A stretch of 44,237 nt of DNA from an uncultured Eubacteriales bacterium (GCA_902781945.1 CACZLE010000040.1:1-44237); one strand, 5' to 3'; positions 16,405-25,483 are shown, numbered from the stretch's first letter. Notes: a model not told the origin generated them from the letters alone. Program-made: numbers and translations.

Positions 16405-17871
16405 ATGAAAAGAATAGGAGCCCTGCTGTGCGCCCTCTGGCTGCTGGCGGGCTGCGCCCTGGCGGAGGACCCGGCCCAGACCGATATCGCGGCCCTGATG
16501 GCCCGGCAGGTGAGCAGCAATTGCGTGCTGCGGGGGCAACTGACGGCGGAATTATCGGAAAAGACGCCCTTTTTCGCCTCCGATGCCCTGTGGGAGACCC
16601 TGCGTTCCTGGGCGGCGGACACGGCGCTGGAAACCACCTATATTTTCAGCCGGGCGGGGCAGACCCTGGGCAATTCCCAGGCCAGCCTGTACCTGAAACG
16701 CGGGGAGGAGACCCTGTCCACCCTGCGGCTTTCGGGCCGGGGCGAGGAATGGGAGATCTTTGGCGACCCCACGGGGGACCAGGTGTGGATTTTGCCCCGG
16801 CAGACCGAACTGCTGCTGCGGGACAAATATCTGACGCTCCCCGGCTGGGGACAGGCGCTGCTGCGGGGGATGGGGGCGCTGGAGGCCAGCCTCAACGCGC
16901 CGGAGGAAGGCCAGTGGCCCGCCCTGTATCGCTTCCTCACCGCTGCGGCCACCCAGGACGACGAATGGCGGCATGCCTTTGAAATCTGCCTCAAGCCCTA
17001 CACCGAGCAGGTGTCCGCCTGGCTCCAGGAGCGCTCCCGGGTGTACCTGGTGCGGGGCGGGGACGCCCTGACCACCGGCTCCGAGGTGCGCCTGGACGGC
17101 GACGCTCTGGCCGAGGAGGCCCTGACCCTGCTGAACATGTTCTATAACGACCGGGTGATGCTGTCCCTGCTGCGGCCCCTGATGACAAAGCTGGAGGCCG
17201 AGGCCTACCTGGAGCCGGGAATGCAGATCCTGTTTGAAAGCGTGCTGCGCAATATGCGGCTGCCCGGCGAATTTGTGCTGGACCGCCGCTATGACGCCGA
17301 GGGCGAGCTGGATCGGCTGGAGGCCGCCTTCCCCCTGCCGGGCGGGATCATTCTGCATTGGAGCCAGGCGGGCAGCGTCAACATCCTGCGGCTGGAAACC
17401 CCGGGCTTCGCGGCGGAAATCAGCCTGACGGGCAGCCTCGAAAACGGCCTCAGCGGCGCGTTCAGCCTCAAAACGGACAGGACCTATTCCGGCAAATACC
17501 AGTGGACCGCCTCCATGCAGCCCGTCTACGAGGACGAGGACGAAAACGGGCGCAGCCGCAGGCAAAACGGCGATATGAGCCTGATCATCCAGCCGGACGC
17601 GGGCCAGGATTTTCCGGCCATGACCCTGACCGCCGCGCTGACCGCCCGCTCGGGCCTGCAAACCGACCAGAGCGCCCATTGGAACCTGGAACTGGACTGG
17701 CAGGAGCTGGGCGGCGGGGCCTATGCCCATATCGCCCTCAAGACCCGCACCGGCGCGCCCATCCAGCAGGTGGAGGCGGCGGGGACACGGGTAGACCTGA
17801 CCGCCCTGTCCCCGTCGGAGCGGCGGACCCTGCTGGAGGAGGCGGCGGAAAACCTCAACGGCGTGCATTGA
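16405..17871 (+). CDS. Exported or lipid-anchored protein of unknown function (second of three)
   Basis: A 488-residue protein. The N terminus MKRIGALLCALWLLAGCALAED carries both a lipobox-like LLAGC (Cys18) and a possible signal-peptidase I site after ALA, so it may be a lipoprotein or secreted. The body alternates helical (residues about 30-220) and beta-rich stretches, with LRLSGRGEEWEIFGDPTGDQ and LERLEAAFPLP-like segments that recall outer-surface lipid- or polymer-binding folds, but no family is recognised. An acidic loop EDEDENGRS lies near residue 380. It is the second gene of the operon, and its stop codon overlaps the -35 box of the next gene's own promoter. Confidence 0.75.
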   Translation: MKRIGALLCALWLLAGCALAEDPAQTDIAALMARQVSSNCVLRGQLTAELSEKTPFFASDALWETLRSWAADTALETTYIFSRAGQTLGNSQASLYLKRGEETLSTLRLSGRGEEWEIFGDPTGDQVWILPRQTELLLRDKYLTLPGWGQALLRGMGALEASLNAPEEGQWPALYRFLTAAATQDDEWRHAFEICLKPYTEQVSAWLQERSRVYLVRGGDALTTGSEVRLDGDALAEEALTLLNMFYNDRVMLSLLRPLMTKLEAEAYLEPGMQILFESVLRNMRLPGEFVLDRRYDAEGELDRLEAAFPLPGGIILHWSQAGSVNILRLETPGFAAEISLTGSLENGLSGAFSLKTDRTYSGKYQWTASMQPVYEDEDENGRSRRQNGDMSLIIQPDAGQDFPAMTLTAALTARSGLQTDQSAHWNLELDWQELGGGAYAHIALKTRTGAPIQQVEAAGTRVDLTALSPSERRTLLEEAAENLNGVH

Positions 17872-17896
17872 CAGAAGCACGGGAAAATGCTACAAT
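17868..17896 (+). promoter_or_regulatory. Strong sigma-A promoter overlapping a stop codon
   Basis: A perfect TTGACA (17868-17873), 17-base spacer and TACAAT (17891-17896). The -35 box contains the TGA stop of the preceding gene. It gives the third exported protein its own strong transcription start. Confidence 0.8.
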
Positions 17897-17949
17897 ATAG
17901 AAGTGAAAATATCGCATCTTTTGTATTTTTATTAAAGGAGGATAAGAGG

Positions 17950-19680
17950 ATGAAGAAATTGCTGGCTCTGGCCCTGGCGCTGATCATGGCCCTGGGCTGC
18001 GCGGGCGCCTTTGCGGAGGAGGCCGCGCCCGCTTACGGCATCGATACGCAGGTGCAGTTGACCCTCAGCCATAACATCGGCCCCATGCTGATCGGCATGG
18101 CTACGGGCAACTATGACGAACAAATGAGCGAAGCCATCCTGGACGTGCTGGACAGCATGTATCTGGACATCGCCTGCGGCGGCAACGTGCTGGATATGGC
18201 CCTGATGGGCAACGACGCGCCCCTCACCGCCCTGGTGGGCGTGAAGGACGAGGACGGCGTCACCCTGGTGGGCGACCTGTTTCCCCACTATGCCCTGCGG
18301 GTGGAGAACGCCGAGCTCGAAGCCCTGGTCCAGCAGCTGACCGAGCAGCTTGAGGCCCAGTTCCAGGAGCAGCTGCAGCTGCCCGGGACCGAGAGCGTCC
18401 AGCTGCCCGAACTCTCCGAGGAGGAGATGCAGGCCCTGATGGAGGACATGCAGGGCTATTCGGAGGACATCAACGCCTTCCTGACGGCGGTGCAGAGCAA
18501 CATCCAGGCCAGCGAGGACGGCACCACCGCGGTGATCCCCCTCACCACCCATCAGCTGGCGAGCCTGGGGGAAAGCCTGCTGAACCGTCTGAGCGCGGAC
18601 GAGGTGCTCAAGCCCTATCTGCAAATGATCATCGATCAGGCCAACGCCCAGCTGCCCGAGGATCAGCAGGTCACCCTGGAGCAGGTGCTGGCCATGGCCG
18701 GCCAGAAGGTGGCGGAACTCAAGGCTGCCGAGGATACCGTGCTGGTCACCGTGACCCTGATAAACAATGAGGACGGCAGCACCTACATGGAGCTGAACGC
18801 CGTCAACCAAGTGCTGCTGGCCGTAACCACCGTGTCCACCGGCGTGGACGCCACGATGCTGATCAGCAAGAACGAAATTACCGACGGCGAAGCGCTGCTG
18901 AACGCCATCACGGACGGCAGCAACGCCGAGGATGCCGCCGTGCAGCTGAGCATCCACCGTGAAACCGATGAAAACGGCGTGGACAACAACGCCTTTGGCC
19001 TGGAGCTGCTCTACGGCGGCATCGACGTGGGCCTGACGTGCAACAACGCCCAGACCGGCGCGGGCACCATCGATTATGTGAGCCACACCATCGGCGTGCT
19101 GTCTGTCAATCTGCTGGGCGGCGACCTGGTGCAGTTGGAAGTGGTCACCATGGCGGACGACATCCCCGTGGCGCCCGAGCTGGGCGAGCGCACCGTGCTG
19201 GATCCCCTCAAGCTGACCGACGAGGAAAAGCAGGCCCTGATCAAGGACGTGACCAATTACGGCATTCCCGCCCTGGCCGCCGCCTGCGTGCAGGCCATGC
19301 CCGATCAGGTGGCCGAGCTGGTGGAGCTGGGCATCAACATGCGCAAGCTCAGCCTCCAGTCTGGCGAAGAGACCGAGGATTGGGAAAGCTATGACTACAG
19401 TGAGGACGAATACCAGAGCGAAGACGATGAAGAAGCGGAAGCGGACGACGGCATCGACCTGACCGGTACCTGGACCGCTCCGGACGGCAGCCAGCTGATT
19501 CTGAACGCCGACGGCACCTTCCAGCTGACCTATGCCACCAAGGAAACCCAGGGCACCTGGTATAAGTTCGCCCCCGGCAGCATGATGCTGGATACCGAGC
19601 GCGTGGGCCAGTATTGCGACTATACCGAGGACGCCATCATCACCGTTATCGGCTTTGAAGAGCTGACCTTCACCCGCTGA
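17950..19680 (+). CDS. Exported protein with C-terminal lipocalin-like domain (third of three)
   Basis: A 576-residue exported protein. The ATG at 17950 sits behind AAAGGAGG and starts the signal peptide MKKLLALALALIMALGCAG, cleaved near AFA. An in-frame start at 17887 precedes the -10 box and is excluded. The N-terminal half is helical and rich in Gln, Glu and Leu (QLTEQLEAQFQEQLQLPG). A middle beta-rich region follows, then an acidic linker (EDWESYDYSEDEYQSEDDEE, about residues 485-505) and a 75-residue ending that starts GIDLTGTWTAPDGSQLILNA and matches the short lipocalin-like or DUF4923-type beta-barrel pattern found in exported proteins. Function unknown; a strong promoter and a good terminator suggest abundant expression. 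Confidence 0.8.
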   Translation: MKKLLALALALIMALGCAGAFAEEAAPAYGIDTQVQLTLSHNIGPMLIGMATGNYDEQMSEAILDVLDSMYLDIACGGNVLDMALMGNDAPLTALVGVKDEDGVTLVGDLFPHYALRVENAELEALVQQLTEQLEAQFQEQLQLPGTESVQLPELSEEEMQALMEDMQGYSEDINAFLTAVQSNIQASEDGTTAVIPLTTHQLASLGESLLNRLSADEVLKPYLQMIIDQANAQLPEDQQVTLEQVLAMAGQKVAELKAAEDTVLVTVTLINNEDGSTYMELNAVNQVLLAVTTVSTGVDATMLISKNEITDGEALLNAITDGSNAEDAAVQLSIHRETDENGVDNNAFGLELLYGGIDVGLTCNNAQTGAGTIDYVSHTIGVLSVNLLGGDLVQLEVVTMADDIPVAPELGERTVLDPLKLTDEEKQALIKDVTNYGIPALAAACVQAMPDQVAELVELGINMRKLSLQSGEETEDWESYDYSEDEYQSEDDEEAEADDGIDLTGTWTAPDGSQLILNADGTFQLTYATKETQGTWYKFAPGSMMLDTERVGQYCDYTEDAIITVIGFEELTFTR

Positions 19681-19692
19681 TCAAAAATGACC

Positions 19693-19735
19693 GCGCCGAC
19701 AGGGGACGTTTTGCCCCCCTGCCGGCGCTTTTTTT
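19693..19735 (+). terminator. Rho-independent terminator
   Basis: GCGCCG pairs with CGGCGC and CAGGGG with CCCCTG around a short loop, followed by seven T residues (19729-19735). It ends the third exported-protein gene. Confidence 0.85.
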
Positions 19736-19786
19736 GCGCTTCGGACCGATAAAATTTACATTCTTAACACAAAATCAAAAAACCCT

Positions 19787-19817
19787 TTGCAGTTTTGAAA
19801 GAATTAGGGACTATAAT
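19787..19817 (+). promoter_or_regulatory. Promoter of the large repeat protein gene
   Basis: A perfect TATAAT at 19812-19817. The best -35 candidate is TTGCAG at 19787-19792 with a long 19-base spacer; TTGAAA at 19795-19800 would be too close. The upstream stretch is A-rich, which may act as an UP element. The -10 call is firm, the -35 weak. Confidence 0.55.
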
Positions 19818-19880
19818 TAAATGGAAATCTATCCGCATTTTATCATTTTTTCGATAGAGTACCAACAAAGGAGAAAAAGC

Positions 19881-22800
19881 ATGAAACGGTTTTTGAGCAT
19901 AGCGTTAACGGCTGTGATGCTGATGGCGTCCGTGCCCGCCCAGGTTTCTTCGGAGGGCGAGGTGCTGCTGAACCTTGTGCCCGTGGAGACCGCGGCGGAG
20001 ATCCCCACCCTGGCGGCTGTCCCCGCGGCGACGCCCAGCCCCACGCCCAGCCCGACCCCAGCTCCCGCGCAGGCCGAGCCCATCGTGATCCTGGAGATCG
20101 TGGAAGCCCCCGCCACGCCCGCGCCTGCGGCGAAGGAGGCGCCTGCGGAGGAACTCCCCGTGGTGACGGTGGAGCTTGCGCCCGCGGCCTCCCAGACCCC
20201 CGCGACGGACGCGCCCAAGGCCCAGGCTTCGGCTGCCCCTGAAAAGAAGGCGGAGGAACTCGCCCAGGCCCCGGCAGCCCAGGTGCTGACCGTGACCGCC
20301 ACCGTGGCCGCGGCCACCGAAAAGGAAAGCGCCGAGGCCCAGGAGACCGCAGCCCCCGAGACCGAGAAACCGGCGGCGGAATCGGCGGACGAGATCCCGG
20401 CGGAAGAGCTGGAGAGCGAGGAGACCGTCGAAATCGCCGAGCCTGAAACCGAAGGCCAGGAGGAGACGGAGACTGTCGAACTGACCGTGGAAGAACCGGC
20501 TGCGGCGGAGGAAGCCGAGGCCGAAGCCGTTGCCCTGGAACTGAATGAGACCGCCGAACCCGAAACGGAAGAAACGGCGGAGCCTGAAGCCCCTGCCTCC
20601 GAAGCCGAGGAAACGGCGGAGCCCGAAGCCCCTGCCCCCGAAGCTGAAGAAGCGGCGAAGCCCGAAGCCCCTGCCCCCGAAGCCGAGGAAACGGCAGAGC
20701 CCGATACGCTTGCCCTCGAAACAGAAGAACCGACGGAGGACAGCGCAACCGAACTGGAAGCCCTGGAAGTGATGGAGCTTTCCGATACCGAGCTGACCAG
20801 CCTGGAGATCCTGACGGTTTCCTCTCCCGCCATGCTGGCGGATGGCGTGCCTGCTCTGGACGCCCCCCGGGTGGTGGCCTCTCCCGAGCTGAGCAAGCAC
20901 GGCGAGCTGGTGTACGTCAACGTCTATGCGGTGGAGAACGCCACCACCTATGCGGTCACCATTTACAGCGCCAAGGGCACCGTGGTGGGCAGCACCTCGG
21001 TCAAACGGACCACCAGCTTTAAGATCCCTGTGGAAACAGCCAAGCTCACCGGCGGCCAGTACCGCGTGGTGGTGAAAGCCTCCGCCGACGGATATGCCGA
21101 CGGCGAGACGGAGATCACCTTCCGCGCGGAGATCGTGGAGCTGACGGCCTCGGCCACGTCGGTGGAGACGGGCGTGGATTACACCCTGACGGTCAACGCT
21201 CCCCAGGCGGACAGCGCGACCCTGTACGAGGACGGCAAGGCCGTAAGCGCCCGAATCTTTAACAAGAACACCGCGGGCAGCCACACCTATCGGCTGGAAG
21301 CCGCCTTCGGTTCCGGCACCCTGACGGAGGAAGTCACCGTGACTGTCACCGCCACCAAGGGCAAGCTGGCCCAGGCCACGGTGACTGTGCCCGACACGGT
21401 TGAACAAAAGGACGGCGTCAGCTTCACCGTGGGCGCGGCGGACAATGCGGCGCGCTATACCGTGAGCGTGTACGACGCCGCCAATAAGGCGATTCTTGAG
21501 GATACCGCCGAGACGGCCAAAACCTATCAGATCGAGGCCGCGAAGCTGACCGCGGGCGAATACCGCATCGTGGTCCTGGCGGAAGCCTCCGGCTATGAGG
21601 CCAGCACGGCGGAAAAGAGCTTCACCGTCACCGCGTCCGCGGAGCACGTGGCTGCGCTGGCGGCGGACAAGACCGAAGTTCCCCTGGGTACGGACGTGGT
21701 GTTGACCCTCTCCGCTCCCGAGGCTGACAGCGCCGTGCTGTACAGCAAGGTGGGGGACGCCGAGGAGCAGGAGGAAAAATCCTGGACCGGCGAGATCCCC
21801 GCGACCTATACCGTCACCTGCGAAGAGGAAGCCCGCGTAGCCTATCGTCTGGCGGCCCGCTGGGGCGAGGAGACCGTAAACAGCAGCCCCGTCTTTGTGA
21901 ACTATGTTTCCGACGTGCTGGAGGCTCCGGACCTGACCCTGTCCGCGGCGGCCGCGAAGGCCGGCGAGCAGGTGAAGTTGGACGTCAAGGCGGTGGAGCA
22001 CGCCACCACCTATAGCATTGCCGTCTGCGAGCCCAGCGGCGATGTAAAGGTTGAAAAGAGCGCGAAGGAAAGCGCTGATTTCACCGTAAATATCTATACC
22101 GATTCCTTGCCTGCGGGCCTGTATAACATCGTGGTCAAGGCCCAGGCCGAGGGCTATACGGAATCCGAAAGCTCCATCCCCTTCCGGGTGGTGGATGTGG
22201 TCCTCGCCGCCGATCCGCTGATCGTGGACGTGGGCGCGGAATATACCGTGACCGTCACCGCGGAGGACGCGGAGGCCGTGAACCTGTTCCGCGAGGGCGA
22301 GGAGATCCCCGTGGATGAATGGGAAGACGGCGAGGAATTCACCTTTACCGATTCCTCCGATGAGGAGGCGGAATATGTCTATACCGCCGAGGCCAGGTAT
22401 GGCGATAAGTGGTTCACCAGCAATACCGTCACCGTCCAGGTGAAGAACGTGGTGAAGCTCACCGCCTCGGCGGCCACCGTGGAAACGGGCACGGAGTACA
22501 CCATCCACGGCGTTGCGGAGGACGCGGAAAGCAGCGTCCTGTACGAGGACGATGCGGCTGTCAGCGGCGCGGGCCCGGATTGGAAGTTTACCAAGTTTGC
22601 CGCGGGCCAATATACCTATCGCCTGGAGGGCAAATACGGCGATACGGTGAAGAAAGCGGAAGTCACCGTCACCGTCGCCGCCTCCAAGGGAGCGCTGGCC
22701 AAGGCGGCGCTGGACGTGGCCGCAACCGTGGAGCAGAGCGAAAACCTGCGCATCACCCTGGGCGCGGTGCCCAACGCGACAAGCTACGAGATGATCATTT

Positions 22801-24905
22801 ACGACGGCACCGGCAAGGCGGTGGCCCGGGTGCCCAGTCCCCGGGTGGGCACCTCCACCCTGAGCACCGCCGGGACGCTGCCCGTGGGCCAGTACCGCGT
22901 GGCGGTCACCGCCAAGGCGGCAGGCTATGACCAGAGTGTGACCGAAAAGGATTTCTCCATCGTGGAGACCGTGGATCATACCCTGACCATAACGGCCAGC
23001 AAGACCTCCGTGACCACCCTGGAAGCCTTCACCCTGACCCTCACCGCGCCCGGCGCCAGCGCCATGGAACTGGTGGGCGTCAACCAGGCGGGAGAAACCG
23101 TGTATTATGATACCTGGGAGTCCGGCGGCACCCAGATCACGGGTCCCTATTATGCCTTTGCGGATATCATCACCTATACCCTCCGCGGCCAGTTTGGCAG
23201 CGACTGGGAGGAGAGCGAGCCCGTCGCGGTCCGCGTGACCGCCGCCAAGGGCAACCTGGAACAAACGACCCTCAGTTATTATTACCAGGTGGCCAGCGGC
23301 GCGGATGTGAACATCAATTTCACCGCCGTGCCCAACGCCGCCAGCTATAACCTGCGGCTGATCAACGCCCAGACCCAGGAGGTGGCTGCCTCCGCCGCCC
23401 TGACCCGGGTGGAAGACTGGAAGGTCACCGGCCTGCCGGACGGCCATTACCTGCTGGAGGCGGAAGCCGCGGCGCCCGCCTATAACGCCAGCCTGACCAA
23501 GGGTTCCCTGCACGTGGGCGCCATCGATCAGACCGTGGCCTTCACTGTGGCGGATTCCACCGTGAACACCGGCAGCGATATCGTGCTGAATATCAACGCG
23601 CCCCATGCGGACCAGCTGCGCCTGTACGTCAAGGCGGGCAACGCGGAGGAAATGCTGCTGGATACCTTCGATTACACGGCGGAGTACGCGTTCACCTATG
23701 ACAGGACCGCCACCCTGACCCTGCGGCTGGAGGGCCTGCTCAACGGCGTATGGGTCAAGGCCAGCGCAACCCGCAGCGTCACCGTCGTCGCGCCCAACGG
23801 CACCTTGAAGGCCCCCGTGGTGGATGTGGCCTCCCAGATCAAGAAGGGCGACACGCTGATCTTCACCGTGTCCAAGGCGGACAATGCCACCGCCCAGACG
23901 GTCACCATCGGTCTCAAGTCCGGCACCGCCGTGACGAAGGTTTACGATGGCGCCGCCGTGAGCCGGACCTTCAAGATCGATACCTCCAGGCTGGCGGAGG
24001 GCGAATATGTGATCACCGCTTCCGCCGCGGCCCCGGGCTATAACGCGGCTTCGGCCACCACGTCGGTGTATGTGGGCACCCCTGCCACGCCTACGCCCAC
24101 CGCTACTGCAAAGACCACCGCCACGCCTACGGCCACGGCCAAGGCGACGGCTACCCCCAAGCCCACGGCCACCAAGAAGCCGTCCTCCGGCGGATCTTCC
24201 TCCGGTTCTTCCTCTTCCAAGAAGACGGCCACGCCCAAGCCCAGCACCACGCCCAAGGTGGTGGTGGCGACGACCATTACGCCCGTGCCCCTGACGACGC
24301 CCGCCGGTTTGCCCACGCCCGCTGTGGCCGTTACCACCGCCCCTGCGATGGAGGATAACGGGATCATGTACCGCGAAGCCATCAACGTGCAGGAAACCTA
24401 CGGCGTGGATACCAGCTCCGATCTGGATGCCTTCTTCATGCTGCTGGAGATGGGCGAGGAAATGAACATCACCGCGGCTGCCAACGGCACGCGCTATGTC
24501 ATCCAGCGTGTGGATCAGCTGCTCAACGACAACGAGAAAAAGGTGTTCTCCACCCTGAAACCCAAGGATCAGCTGTTCGTTACCGCCGCCGTGATCGGCA
24601 TGAACGAGTTTGTCGATCTGCTGGACGAGGGCGAATTCAGCATCGAGACCTGGGTGCTGATCGACGATATTCAGATGCGCGTCGATAACATGTCCGCCCA
24701 GGAAAAGCAGGACCGCAGAGCAAAGATCCAGCAGCTGTTCGGCAGACCTGCCGCCTCCAACGGCGAAGCCGTCTATGGCATCGACGTCACCATCTCCAAT
24801 GGCTTCACCACCCGCTACGAGCGCTATACCTTCCGCAAGGACGAGCTGTGGGATTGGCTGCTGTACAAGATCTACATCGGCACTTCCCTGGGCGGCAACG
24901 CCTGA
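19881..24905 (+). CDS. Large exported surface protein with tandem Ig/fibronectin-like repeats
   Basis: A 1,674-residue exported protein. ATG at 19881 follows AAAGGAG and starts the signal peptide MKRFLSIALTAVMLMASVPA; an in-frame ATG at 19821 lacks a ribosome site. Residues about 35-320 are Pro/Ala/Glu-rich low complexity, including four 13-residue repeats. Residues about 323-1400 hold roughly twelve beta-domains of two alternating types. Type A has a phrase like ADNAARYTVSVYD and ends YRIVV-A-GY; type B has LTASATSVETGVDYTLTV then LYEDG. Two B domains stand side by side once. A Thr/Pro/Lys and Ser-rich linker (about 1400-1487) leads to a helical C-terminal domain of about 185 residues. No LPXTG, S-layer or choline-binding motif is seen, so anchoring is unclear. 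Likely an adhesin or matrix protein. Confidence 0.88.
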   Translation: MKRFLSIALTAVMLMASVPAQVSSEGEVLLNLVPVETAAEIPTLAAVPAATPSPTPSPTPAPAQAEPIVILEIVEAPATPAPAAKEAPAEELPVVTVELAPAASQTPATDAPKAQASAAPEKKAEELAQAPAAQVLTVTATVAAATEKESAEAQETAAPETEKPAAESADEIPAEELESEETVEIAEPETEGQEETETVELTVEEPAAAEEAEAEAVALELNETAEPETEETAEPEAPASEAEETAEPEAPAPEAEEAAKPEAPAPEAEETAEPDTLALETEEPTEDSATELEALEVMELSDTELTSLEILTVSSPAMLADGVPALDAPRVVASPELSKHGELVYVNVYAVENATTYAVTIYSAKGTVVGSTSVKRTTSFKIPVETAKLTGGQYRVVVKASADGYADGETEITFRAEIVELTASATSVETGVDYTLTVNAPQADSATLYEDGKAVSARIFNKNTAGSHTYRLEAAFGSGTLTEEVTVTVTATKGKLAQATVTVPDTVEQKDGVSFTVGAADNAARYTVSVYDAANKAILEDTAETAKTYQIEAAKLTAGEYRIVVLAEASGYEASTAEKSFTVTASAEHVAALAADKTEVPLGTDVVLTLSAPEADSAVLYSKVGDAEEQEEKSWTGEIPATYTVTCEEEARVAYRLAARWGEETVNSSPVFVNYVSDVLEAPDLTLSAAAAKAGEQVKLDVKAVEHATTYSIAVCEPSGDVKVEKSAKESADFTVNIYTDSLPAGLYNIVVKAQAEGYTESESSIPFRVVDVVLAADPLIVDVGAEYTVTVTAEDAEAVNLFREGEEIPVDEWEDGEEFTFTDSSDEEAEYVYTAEARYGDKWFTSNTVTVQVKNVVKLTASAATVETGTEYTIHGVAEDAESSVLYEDDAAVSGAGPDWKFTKFAAGQYTYRLEGKYGDTVKKAEVTVTVAASKGALAKAALDVAATVEQSENLRITLGAVPNATSYEMIIYDGTGKAVARVPSPRVGTSTLSTAGTLPVGQYRVAVTAKAAGYDQSVTEKDFSIVETVDHTLTITASKTSVTTLEAFTLTLTAPGASAMELVGVNQAGETVYYDTWESGGTQITGPYYAFADIITYTLRGQFGSDWEESEPVAVRVTAAKGNLEQTTLSYYYQVASGADVNINFTAVPNAASYNLRLINAQTQEVAASAALTRVEDWKVTGLPDGHYLLEAEAAAPAYNASLTKGSLHVGAIDQTVAFTVADSTVNTGSDIVLNINAPHADQLRLYVKAGNAEEMLLDTFDYTAEYAFTYDRTATLTLRLEGLLNGVWVKASATRSVTVVAPNGTLKAPVVDVASQIKKGDTLIFTVSKADNATAQTVTIGLKSGTAVTKVYDGAAVSRTFKIDTSRLAEGEYVITASAAAPGYNAASATTSVYVGTPATPTPTATAKTTATPTATAKATATPKPTATKKPSSGGSSSGSSSSKKTATPKPSTTPKVVVATTITPVPLTTPAGLPTPAVAVTTAPAMEDNGIMYREAINVQETYGVDTSSDLDAFFMLLEMGEEMNITAAANGTRYVIQRVDQLLNDNEKKVFSTLKPKDQLFVTAAVIGMNEFVDLLDEGEFSIETWVLIDDIQMRVDNMSAQEKQDRRAKIQQLFGRPAASNGEAVYGIDVTISNGFTTRYERYTFRKDELWDWLLYKIYIGTSLGGNA
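20571..20726 (+). repeat. 39-bp coding tandem repeat, four units
   Basis: Four consecutive units encode ETAEPEAPASEAE and close variants (residues 231-282 of the large surface protein). The last unit has diverged. Such repeats change in number by slippage; this is coding and not a CRISPR array. Confidence 0.8.
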
Positions 24906-24924
24906 GAGACCCCATAAAATGACA

Positions 24925-24958
24925 ACCGCCATCCGGGTATTTCCCGGGTGGCGGTTTT
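24925..24958 (+). terminator. Rho-independent terminator
   Basis: ACCGCC-T-CCGGG type stem pairing with CCCGGGTGGCGGT around a five-base loop, ending in TTTT. It follows the large surface protein by about 20 bases. Confidence 0.8.
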
Positions 24959-25016
24959 GCGTGGGGGAGGGGGATAACGTGCTTTCTGATAGTGCCCCCT
25001 AATTAAAAACACACAC

Positions 25017-25483
25017 AAACAGAAATTGGCAAAGGGGGAACGATAAGGGCCTCCGCGGTTCCGGGGCCTGCCGGCCCGCTTTCCGCTAAAAATGATCCAC
25101 AGGATCATTTTTCGGGCGCTCCAAGCCCTTATGATCCTGCGGCAAGGGATTTCATCCCTTGCATCCCACCGGGCGAACCGGCCTGAAAACAATAACAAAC
25201 AATTTGCGCTTGTAACTTGGAAGTCGCAAAGAGAGCTTTCGGGCATAAGAAAAACCGATGGCCAGCCAGAAAATGAATGCATTCATTTTCTGGTCTGTCC
25301 AGCGGTTTTCGCTGTGCGCTTTTGCGCACAGCGCGCCAGCGAAGCTGGCTGCCCGGAAGCGGTGGACTGCGTTATCCAAGCTACTGCGGAAAGCTGCTGG
25401 TTATGGTAGGCCCCGGACAGGCTCCCACCCCAGCAGGAGTTTGAGGGCGGCGCCCTCAACGGAACCCCGTCAAATTTCTGTTT
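25017..25483 (+). repeat. Structured dispersed repeat, copy 2 (complete, 467 bp)
   Basis: Left end AAACAGAAATTGGC (25017-25030), right end CCCCGTCAAATTTCTGTTT (25465-25483); the ends are imperfect inverted repeats of each other. Inside is a chain of hairpins: an outer stem 25043-25050/25125-25132 enclosing an 11-bp hairpin 25088-25098/25102-25112; 9-bp hairpin 25142-25150/25154-25162; a perfect 28-base palindrome 25266-25293; 9-bp hairpin 25311-25319/25324-25332; 6-bp hairpin 25335-25340/25344-25349; and GAGGGC/GCCCTC near 25443-25457. It fills most of the gene-free stretch 24959-25537. The remaining bases show no feature. It carries no transposase, and short frames inside look non-coding. 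Confidence 0.85.

Noticed and set aside
20571..20726. Regular repeats that could suggest a CRISPR array.
   Set aside because: They are contiguous 39-base coding units without spacers, inside a long gene.
24350..24905. Cell-wall anchor (LPXTG or S-layer domain) at the end of the surface protein.
   Set aside because: No LPXTG, no following hydrophobic segment and no positively charged tail were seen.
19905..24932. Minus-strand open frame of 1,675 codons antisense to the large surface protein.
   Set aside because: It is a by-product of high GC and codon bias: no ribosome site, Gly/His/Arg-rich composition, and the plus strand has a signal peptide, promoter, ribosome site and terminator.
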